Of a stretch of DNA of 64,000 bases, positions 55,412 through 64,000 are shown piece by piece; the stretch's first letter is position 1; every line of letters starts with the position of its first letter. The DNA lies in NCBI GenBank assembly GCA_015680685.1, contig MNCI01002989.1, positions 873,374-937,373 of the forward strand. The letters are read 5' to 3'. The DNA comes from Gnetum montanum (taxonomy: Eukaryota; Streptophyta; Gnetopsida; Gnetales; Gnetaceae). Both the position numbers and the translations under genes were made by a program. The notes under the pieces were generated by a model. That model had not been told where the DNA came from, searched no databases, and worked only from the letters and a program-made list of their open reading frames with translations.

Positions 55412-56690
55412 ATCTAGAAGAGGGTTCTTAAGAGGATGCTTGCACATGTTTGATAACATCTAAATGGAGAAACAAAACCAAATTTTAATATCCAATCCAA
55501 ATTAGAGATACCATTTACTTTGGTTGTAAAATGTATGGGCATGAACAAACTTATTATCAACCACCAATAGAAAAAAATAATGTTGCTACTTGATCTAATC
55601 AAGAAGAGCCTAGTAAGTATAATTTGCAAGGTAGAAAAGCTTGAAAATCAATAAACAAGAAGAAGCAATAATCTATGGATGAAATTGGTGGATCAAGATC
55701 CATAACTAGCAAAAATTATGAGTCCTTTCATTTTGGAGAACATAAGCATGATAAGGTAGCAAAATCAAATGAATTTGGAGAGTCAGAAAAAGATGTAGAT
55801 GATAGAAAAGATAAGGAATAGTTGCATGCTAGGGAGATGCTCTATGATGGAGGATCCCATATCAAACCTCATTAATAATGTTCATGCTTTGAAGTAAGCA
55901 AAGTATGTAACAATAAATATTTATTTGTTGGCTTGCTAAACCTAGTTTATAAATGTTAGTAGTTAGAGACTTAATTGAATGGATGCTATTGGAAATTTTT
56001 GTATATTGATAGAAAACCTCACTTGATCTTGCAAGATGTTGAGGTGTAGATGGACATTGTATTAACTTAATGGAAGATCAAGGACTGGAAGCACACAAGG
56101 TAAGATTTGGCAAGTTAGATTGTTTCATTACTATTAGAACATATATACCTTATGATCCAACTCATACCATTTAGATATCATTATTTTCTAAGGTATAATT
56201 TATTGTAGTCTCCTCCTTATGCACCATGTGAGATCTAAATGGTTTTAAAAGGTTTTTTTATGAATATTGGTAAATCAAGTTTTAGACCCATAACAGGTAA
56301 GTAGTGGTTTGAAATGGTTTAAGGCCTTTGATTGAAAGGTAAAAATTTAAAGGAGTTTCTTATTGAACATCTAGGAGGATATTTTATGCTATGCATTTAT
56401 CTTTTATTTATGATGTATCAATAAAAATTTTCGAATTTATCTTTTATTGAGGATACTACTAATAGGAGACTTTAAAACCCCAAAGTTTGCATAATCTTGA
56501 TGTGGCATTGTAGATTCTGATAGAATTCAACAATGCATATCTACAAATATAAAATGAACCAAGAAAGAAAATTTAAGAAATAGATGTGCTGGCACATTTG
56601 GCCATTTCATGAAGCAGGCTTAAATTAGTTGAGAATTTTTGGAGAAGTAGCTAAATTTTCAGTTTGAAAGGAAAAGAATAAGTGAACAAA
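55412..56690 (+). other. unassigned region with a short coding-like stretch
   Basis: From the ATG at 55675 the plus strand reads MDEIGGSRSITSKNYESFHF, FGEHKHDKVAKSNEFGESEK, a TAG, then AREMLYDGGSHIKPH and a stop at about 55875. This hydrophilic stretch of about 65 codons is protein-like but unrecognised. The rest to 56690 is AT-rich with no identifiable gene or transposon. Confidence 0.3.
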
Positions 56691-58020
56691 AGGCATTCCT
56701 TTAATTTAAAAAAAATATTGGAGCACCAAGCCCTGCTGATAAGTACAGAATCACCAATGTGTTGTTCTACCTTTATAATTTATTATGATCCACTGGGATT
56801 TATGGATGAATAGCCTGATAATTGCAAGTTCAGCAGTCTGGTGCAGGGTGAAGTTATTTCTCCTGTGAAATTCAAGAATATATTGTTTAAAATTTCGTGG
56901 CTAAGCATGATATTTTTCTCTGTAATAAAAAGGAAAAAGTGGAATTCCGCAAAACACAGGAGGTGCTCCGCATTATTGCAAGGGACCATGGTATGTGAAC
57001 CAAATTTCATGGTACCAATCAAAACTGAGTATAGCAATCCATTATTCCACAGCACAATTCCAAATAATATGCACCTTGCAAAAAGAAACATTCATGTAAA
57101 AAGGCAGAAACGGGATTATTCAAGGGTTGCGCCAGCGCTTCGTCACTGGAATTCCAATTCTCCGCGACCATTTCTGCCTTGTAAAATATTAGGAAATAAA
57201 AATAAAAATCTGCAGCGATGAGAGCAAGAGGGGGCCTCCGAAACGGCACTGTGTACAGGAAATTCGGCAACAGAAAATGAAATGCCTGCACAGCAACAAA
57301 AATAGAGCCAAAGTTGATAGTGTCTCTATAAGAATTATCATCCTAGCATCATATAAATATTTTTCTAACTATTTTTCTGAAGTATGCCAGGAAATGGGCC
57401 AACGGCCAACGCTACATGGCACCGTCAGTGCAGGAAAACCGTTTAGAACAAGAAGCGATAATTTGCAGGGCGTGAAGCAGATGCGTAGCAAGGTTGAGAA
57501 GGGAGCCTCTTTAGATTTTCTTATCGTGCGCTCTGTGTCATGGAAACACGGATCATTATTTATTCTGGGGCACTCTCAGAAACAGCACTGGTGTGGAGAC
57601 CTATGATGATGGCAGCCGCTTTGTGGGCCAGTTTAAGATAGGAACAACCAGTAGAATCAGTGCGGCCGATTAAATGGGTAATAAAGAAAAAAAATAGCAT
57701 TGCAACTACGTCGACCATTTCATGGGAACGCTGGCTTCGTGCCCATGCCAACTCCTACGGTTGCAGTTTCAGCAGAGCCATTGCTGGAGATTGAGATGGC
57801 ACTTCACAACCGCTATCGATAATGACGATTATGATGGTGGCAGTTCATGGCCGTTACAGCCAAACGGAAAGACGACGAAACAAGAAGAGGTTTAGCAATA
57901 GCCATAACCACAAGACAGGCCGTTTCTGAGCTGAACATGGACATAAACATGGACGTTGATATTGCCGATATTTCACACGCTTTTCCTTCCTCCAAACCTT
58001 TTTAATCAAATTTAATTTGA
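56691..58020 (+). pseudogene. less AT-rich block with a MORN-like peptide, possible host gene fragment
   Basis: Base composition shifts: this block has many more G and C and CpGs than its flanks, and no retroelement protein. At 57590-57643 the plus strand reads GVETYDDGSRFVGQFKIG, which fits the MORN repeat pattern (xYxDGxxYxGxFKxG), preceded by DHYLFWGTLRNST. One unit alone is weak evidence. Other plus-strand open stretches (56841-57221 and 57277-57606) show no recognisable domain and differ in frame. It could be a decayed exon set, a promoter/first-exon region or an unrelated GC island. Confidence 0.3.
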
Positions 58021-58837
58021 TTTTCATTTTGCTTTGTTTAAGAAAGAAGTAAAGGGTATATTGTTATTATTGCAAAAGGAAAGAGAAGTTATAAGGCATT
58101 TATTCAATATTGTATGTATGGAACAAGTGTCCTTTGTAATTTTTAAATATAATGGTGGTGATAACTTCCCCTTGGTGGTTACAACTAAATTTTAATTTCC
58201 CATGGTACTTATAACCACCAAATAGGCCACTTGGCAACTACATGGGACACTTGCCAACCGTAGCTTTTTTGTCTCTATGGTAGTTAAACCACCTAAGATA
58301 TTTTTGTAACTTCCCTACCTACCTTTGAACCCTATAGAAAGGCTTCAGGGGTCAAGGAGGAATTTTTGGAAGGAATTTTTGGGGGGATGACTTTTTGGAG
58401 GTCTCATACATCACACTTTTGAGAAGACATTGGGATCACACTTGGACTCTCACTTGGAGACACACTTGGCGTCTTGAGAAGAGCTTTGTAAAGAAGAAAT
58501 TGTGAACGATTGCTTGTAAGATGGCTTGCTAGAGTAAAGATTTCAGCCTCTTTGTCATGGTCCTATGAGTTATGTTTTATTTTTATTTTTTTAAAATTGT
58601 TTAACTAGTGGTTTAGATAGTATCATCCTTGGCAAGTAATTTTGGGATTTTTAGATTGCTCTTATTGTTCTTGTTGCCCGATAGAAAATTTCTGTTAAAA
58701 TTTTGCCATAGAAGCTCTTGTGTTCAAAAGCCTTAAGAGCATTTTAGTAGTAAATTTTGTTATTGTGCAACGTATAGGAACTGCTATTGGTATTTTTGTA
58801 AGAGAGCCTCTGCTTGTAGTCATGTCGTTGAACAATT
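58021..58837. other. unassigned, LTR-like non-coding sequence
   Basis: No ORF of interest. 58130-58330 has repeated phrases (ggtggt(g)ataactt, ggtggttacaact, acttataaccaccaaa, ggccacttggcaac, gggacacttgccaac). 58440-58480 repeats cacacttgg. Such promoter-like repetition with a downstream G-rich ggaatttttggggggatgac could be a solo LTR, but no terminal repeats could be set. Sequence is cut by the assembly gap. Confidence 0.3.
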
Positions 58838-59046
58838 NNNNNNNNNNNNNNNNNNNNNNNNNNNNNNNNNNNNNNNNNNNNNNNNNNNNNNNNNNNNNNN
58901 NNNNNNNNNNNNNNNNNNNNNNNNNNNNNNNNNNNNNNNNNNNNNNNNNNNNNNNNNNNNNNNNNNNNNNNNNNNNNNNNNNNNNNNNNNNNNNNNNNNN
59001 NNNNNNNNNNNNNNNNNNNNNNNNNNNNNNNNNNNNNNNNNNNNNN
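58838..59046. other. assembly gap (209 N)
   Basis: A run of 209 N. Any open frame spanning it is artificial. Confidence 0.99.
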
Positions 59047-60576
59047 CTTTCTTTTCTTTTCTGTCTATTTCCATCGAATCTTGCTCTATTTCTAGTTTTC
59101 TTGTGGAACTATCTCTTTCTCTGGGGAAAATTAGGAGTAGATTTGCGAAGTTGTGCTCAAATGTTTTTGCAAAATTTTATTTGTTACAAGTAGGTATTAT
59201 AAGGACCGCATAGACTAGGCAGTTGAACAAAATAGGAAACTTTCAACAACTCACAGTACTTGGCAAAGTTGGCTGAATCTCTTTAAAGTAGGTCATTTGT
59301 AGTTTACACACAATGCAATCGTTACATTTCACACAACCGCATGCCGCAACAGCACACACACATACTCACATTAACTACTGAGTTTATTTGGAGGTATCTG
59401 GGCCTTGGTGTTGCCAGAGACCAGTAGGCACCTAAATCCTGTTTGAAGACACTCGTTGGTGGTCGCGTCCCAAACGGTCGCCAACAAGATGCATTCTAAA
59501 AGTTGGAAGAAATTTAGCACATATGCAGGGGAAGCCTTTTCCTCATCAATAGTCATCATCTTTTGGTCCATCAATGTAGGGGGAGGTTAACCGAAACTAT
59601 CACTAAAAAGACACTCAAGTTGTAAGAGTTTTCATTCTAGCACCCCTAGATAAAGAAAAAGAATATATCTATCCATGTTACATGGTAAAGTATCTAATCT
59701 TTTTTTTAGTTAAAGTATGGTTAAATATTTTACCTTAAGATGTATTTCTTGATAAAGTAATTGAATTGACATAGTCATAAACAATTTTGTTATGGGAACC
59801 TATTGAGGATATGATTGGTTGATTCTTATCTATTTAGATTTTTAGCATGATATGCTATGCCTTTTTTATCATTCTTATGGCTATTGAATCTAAGATCTTC
59901 AAACTTATATGTATTGTATTCACTCTCCTTGTTGAATTGCGCTATCTTTTTGCTAATGTCCAAAAAGGAGGAGAGTAGTCTGATGATGAAGACTAATTTT
60001 TGTGACTTGGTTTTATCATTTATAGTCTTCATACTTAAATAATTAATCATAGATTTAAGAGTTTTAGAATTTTAATGCCTATTATATCCTTGCTTATGGA
60101 ATGTTGTTTCAAAGATAGGATACCTAATCTTTAGTGCTTAGCCTTTGCTCCTAAATGGAAATATTATAGACTAAAACACCACCAAGAAAATCTATGTTGC
60201 AACTTGTAAACCTTCACCACCCAACTTGAGGCAAGAGTTTATTGTAAATGTGAGATTTCTATACCATGAGTAGCAATCTTTCATACTTTAAATTTTTGGG
60301 GCTAAGAAATGCTTCATAAGTTCCTACTACCTCACTTCCTAAGTGAAAAAGGCAATGTCATCTTTATATTTGGGCTTGGGAATGCTGAAAATGCCTTGGA
60401 GATGGCCAAATTTGGCATTTTCATGGTTATTTGTGATGGTATAACCTCAAATACCATAGAACCACCTACACCTAGCATTGCTAATGTTGGGTTTTTATTT
60501 TCTAGCAACTTCCAATGTAGTTGCCATGAAACCCAATGTGGATGTTGCAAGGCTAGCACTAAAGTTGTTGGATTAT
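59047..60576. other. no gene identified
   Basis: 59340-59580 is less AT-rich and contains a minus-strand open stretch (MMDQKMMTIDEEKASPAYVL then FFQLLECILLATVWDATTN) of 67 codons that I cannot assign. Short phrases cacacacatactcaca near 59355 are simple sequence. The remainder is AT-rich. Confidence 0.35.
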
Positions 60577-60852
60577 AAAATTTCCCATTGGAATATATGA
60601 TTTCCCAACAATGGCTAGTGTAGCCATCACCATTTCTTGCAGTTGTAGCATAGCCAGTGTAGTCATTGTAAATGCTACATATATGATTTCCCAACAATGG
60701 CTAGCGTAGTCATCACCATTTCTTGTAGTTGTAGCATAGCTAGTGTAGTCATTGTAAAATTTCCCGTTGGAATATATGATTTCCCAACAATGGCTAGCAT
60801 AGTCATCACCATTTCTTGTAGTTGTAGCATAGCCAGTGTAGTCATTGTAAAT
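60577..60852. repeat. three-copy tandem repeat, 86-93-bp period
   Basis: Units start at 60594, 60680 and 60773 with tatatgatttcccaacaatg and run through agcatagc(c/t)agtgtagtcattgta. The spacers aaaatttccc(a/g)ttggaa precede units 1 and 3 and are partly lost before unit 2. Only a few substitutions separate the units, so the array is fairly young. The period is not a constant multiple of three, which argues against a protein repeat. Confidence 0.9.
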
Positions 60853-62639
60853 TCTTAGTAGTTTTCACATGGCCAATGTAGTTGAGGTAAGCCTAGCTTA
60901 GTCACAAAATTCTATTTATTATTTTTAATATGTGAATTGGTTTTTGATGGCTTTGGTGGATCAAAACTTACCTTAAATGGTCAAATATGCTAGGAATTAT
61001 GACCTACTACACCTACAATCAACGCCAATCTGTCAACAATCATGGTAGAAATTTGTAGCCCAAAATTAGCAACCTTAAAGCCTCTAAAAGCCAAACTTGA
61101 ACACATTATTTAGGTTCTAAAAACATTTTGGTAGATCTATAAACATTGTTGCAACCATACCACTATAGCAACCTTGAGCACCTAAAATCCATTTCAACAT
61201 TTTGAAGAGTTTTGAAATAATTGGTATCTACTAGAGCACTAGAGACCTTTAGTGTAGTCCCATTGCTACCAAAGTCCAACACCATTTTTCACATCATTTA
61301 TACCCAAAAGTTACAGATTCAAGTGAAATATAGTAAGAAGTTCTTAATGATTAGAGTGGGAAGTGTCTAGATTATGGATTTTGAATACAAAACACAACCT
61401 ACTAGCTCCAATAGTCTTCAAGCTCTATCCAAGCCAGCTTCTTGTGCATTTGGACATACAATCTATACTCGAACTTTATAATTTAAGAAATTTGTTGTTC
61501 AATAAATTTTTTAGTTCATTTATAGTGTAGATTTAGTTTCAAGTTTAATTTGGTATTTTATTTATTTTTATTTGAATTTGCAATTCAATTTCTATTTTCA
61601 TTCTTATTTACATTCTCTAAGTCCCTAGGTGATCAATGAGACCATCCAGGGTACCTTGCATCTTATTTCTCAAAGGTCTTTGGGATCCAAGATTAGGTTC
61701 TTTCACCTAGGATTTTTAGTTCTTCTAAGACTAAATTTTCTAGGTGCTATAATTTATGACCCTAGAAGGAGGGCCTTTAATAAAATTCTTAGTCCATAAC
61801 CCTTTTCCAAGATCTTTTTTAACCAATTTCCAGAACATTGTTCAATCATTTTTCAAAATCAAGGCTTCTACATTTTGAAATCTAAAACCTGTAAACATCT
61901 ACCCATAAAGCCAATGTTGGTATTTAAATACCCATAACTAAATATCCAGCATAGTTGTTGTGGGTGATTTTAATTTTTACATCATTTTCATAGCCATTCA
62001 TAAACTTTCTAAGTCTAGCATAGTCAACACTTAAAACTACAAAACCCACATCCAAGATATCCTGAAAACCAATGCAGCCCCACTCAAACATCATCAACTA
62101 GTCACAAACTATGCCTTGAATAGGCTCTTTATTTTCTTCCATGCCTTTCTCCATCCAACTTTGATCTAGACGGTCCTCACAAGTGGTTTGTATCACTGCT
62201 CACCCCTTCTCTATACCAGTGAATGCCATAGTGGGACCACAAGTGATCCTAGAGACACATACATTTTTTGTCCCCTTTGTGCCTTAAGTGAAAGCACAAA
62301 CATCCTTTTGATTATTTAGCCCATGCATGATCACTATAATCTAACTCTCCCTTCTATACCATAACCCATCGCAAGGCCACATGCTTCTCAATTAACACCT
62401 CAACCATTTGTACAAACACTACAACCCATGGGAATGCTCTAAGGATTGGATCAAGCATTCCAAATGATTCTTGACCTTACAACCCAAATGCTCTAAGGAT
62501 TACAAACACTACAACCCATGGGAATGCTCTTCTAAACAAGATTCTAGAATCAAAAATCATAACTTAGCTTCTCACCATATTCAAGGGGATAGTTAATGAC
62601 TTTATTAAGTCAAAACTTTACTATTTGGACCCATGATCA
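60853..62639. other. unassigned, possible leader or old element DNA
   Basis: No recognisable protein. A short direct repeat caaacactacaacccatggg (62412 and 62503) sits within 62412-62530. The position upstream of the gag/protease relic suggests part of this stretch belongs to that element's leader or gag, but no LTR or primer site could be located. Confidence 0.35.
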
Positions 62640-64000
62640 CTCAACCAAGCATTTTCTCAAACCAAAAACATAGAGGATGCTACTAAGGCCAATCATGACC
62701 CAGCTTATGTGGCTTATAAAAATCAAAAGGCAAGGAGGAATAGCAATAAAGCCAAGAAAGAGCATATAACTAACCCCCTTCAATGGCTTCATCATATGTG
62801 TCCCCCTTCAATGGCTTCAAAAACTAAGTGCAATCAATAAGTTACCAATCCTCTAAAGCCTAAGAAGCCATTTGTTATTTAGGTTCCTCCACCTTCAACA
62901 AGTAAAACTATAATAACTTATGATCAAAGCCCATCAATAGTGATCGACAACTCAAAGGTTACCAAGAAATCATCATTACAATGGTGATAAAATTAACCTA
63001 TCACTAAATCAACAACAAAGCATACTAAAGATGGCCAACACCAAAAGGCTTCAAAATTAACTAACCCACCAAGGTCTATACCAAGATCAACTATACCCAT
63101 GGACAAGGGGCCCAAGGCACATACATCAAAATCTAAGCCACAAACATTGGAAAGGATGGATGAGGTTAAGACCATCAAGGTTGAAAGATCACGTGCCAAG
63201 GAAGAGAATTTCCTCATAACAATGGAACAAGCTAAATAATCCCTCAAGCAAAAAAACACATCACCAAAATTGTATGACCTAGTCTTAACCTTTCCAACTT
63301 ATAGGGATGCACTAGCTCAAGCGTTGACCTCTATACCTATGAGCAAAGGCATGTCCACCAACAAAGAATCAATCCACTCTATCATTCAGCAAGCTTCACT
63401 TAGGTAAAATAGGCATCAACCAATGCCTAACTTTCATGATTGTTAGGTGAAGATTGACTATCAAAACAAAGAAGTGTTATCCACTCTTTTCCTCATGACT
63501 ATAAGAGTTGGCAAGTACAAGGTTCATTATGTCCATGTGGATGACGAGATGACAACTAATGTGGTACCATTTTCCATTATTGATAAACTAGTCCTAACTG
63601 AGAACATTTAAGAATCCACTACCTTATCACTCATGTCATTCAAAGAGTCATCAGTAGCGGTGTGAGGTTCTATCTCCTTGGATTTTGTAGCCAATGAGCA
63701 ATTCCCTACATCTGCCAACTTCCTAGTGGTCAAAGAGACACTTGGCTTCAACTTAATCTTAGGAAGATCATGGTTAGCTAAGCTTCATGCATTCTCATCT
63801 CCTATACATTAGAAGACTCACTTGCCATATGATGATGGAAAAATTATGATCCATGGAGACAATATGTCAGTACCTTTGGTTAACTATGTCAACATTGATC
63901 GAGATTCAGATGTGCAGTTTCAAGAGAAAACTCCTAATACTAAGACTAGGGCCACCAACAATAAAGACAAGAATGATGCTAGCAATATCAACTCAGTGAC
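62640..64000 (+). pseudogene. pol: gypsy gag C-terminus and aspartic protease, continuing past the window
   Basis: The plus strand gives a Lys/Ser/Pro-rich hydrophilic stretch (AYVAYKNQKARRNSNKAKKE, SKPQTLERMDEVKTIKVERS) typical of the gag-protease linker, then SPKLYDLVLTFPTYRDALAQ. The protease follows: VHVDDEMTTNVVPFSIIDKL at 63531-63590 occupies the place of the VDxGSxVNxxP active-site block, with DxGS replaced by DDEM. TSANFLVVKETLGFNLILGR then SWLAKLHAFSSP follows at 63715-63805, the ILGRxWL block with its HxxxSxxH-type tail, and DDGKIMIHGD closes the domain. RT should lie just right of the window. Stops are TAG/TAA/TGA. Confidence 0.8.

Noticed and set aside
57019-57291. Minus-strand open frames at 56783-57091 and 57019-57291
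   Set aside because: They overlap each other and the plus-strand open stretches, and no family signal supports either strand.
58720-59193. Open frame spanning the N gap (and its minus-strand counterpart at 58820-59074)
   Set aside because: Openness comes from 209 unknown bases; nothing recognisable flanks the gap.
60332-60697. 121-codon minus-strand open frame
   Set aside because: It overlaps the nucleotide tandem repeat, whose period breaks the frame, and shows no domain.

Overview
The window looks like intergenic DNA from a large, repeat-rich plant nuclear genome. It is AT-rich, has no operons or bacterial signals, and most recognisable coding sequence is decayed LTR-retrotransposon protein of plant type: Ty3/gypsy elements with Athila-like layout and a tRNA-Asp-type primer site, Ty1/copia, an L1-like LINE, an RTE-type LINE tail and tRNA-derived SINE heads. 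The amount of old nested retroelement sequence would fit a gymnosperm, but the sequence alone does not prove it. I see no intact host gene.

Layout. 1-1865: a fairly fresh minus-strand Athila-like element (gag, primer site, 980-bp LTR with a striking palindrome array) inserted into the LTR of a second family. 1950-3192: a chromovirus-like RT/RNase H relic and an LTR-like promoter segment. 3193-8900: a 1.7-kb tandem duplication and a separate dispersed repeat, each carrying pseudogenes that I infer belong to one plant C2H2 zinc-finger (QALGGH-type, EAR motif) family; another copy lies at 23.1-23.5 kb. 10.9-12.5 kb: 5' end of another minus-strand Athila-like element. 12762-18899: a complete-boundary Ty1/copia element (minus) with a 5-bp target duplication, lying next to an L1-like LINE (18.9-21.0 kb). 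21.7-22.0 kb: RTE 3' fragment with a 20-bp target duplication. 23.8-29.9 kb: two related, opposite-strand copies of an unrecognised protein-coding repeat.

30521-43636 (called E1 here) and 44575-55411 (E2) are two plus-strand Athila-like elements in tandem. E1 has 5' LTR, primer site, gag, protease, RT, RNase H, integrase, a 2.2-kb spacer, a long extra ORF and a truncated 3' LTR. E2 lacks its 5' end but repeats the same order from RT to a complete 3' LTR. The extra ORF occupies the position of the Athila env-like gene but reads as a soluble coiled-coil protein. In both elements the spacer before it holds a TATA box, an AG|ATG acceptor-like start and a short inverted repeat whose two arms differ between elements by compensating changes. 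This conserved post-integrase module is the most interesting object in the window.

55.4-62.6 kb is mostly unassigned: a less AT-rich block (56.7-58.0 kb) with a MORN-like peptide, a 209-base assembly gap and a three-copy tandem repeat. 62640-64000 is gag/protease sequence of another plus-strand gypsy element that continues beyond the window. In-frame stops throughout are mostly TAG/TAA at positions where relatives read Gln, or at former Trp codons, as expected from C-to-T decay of methylated repeats.
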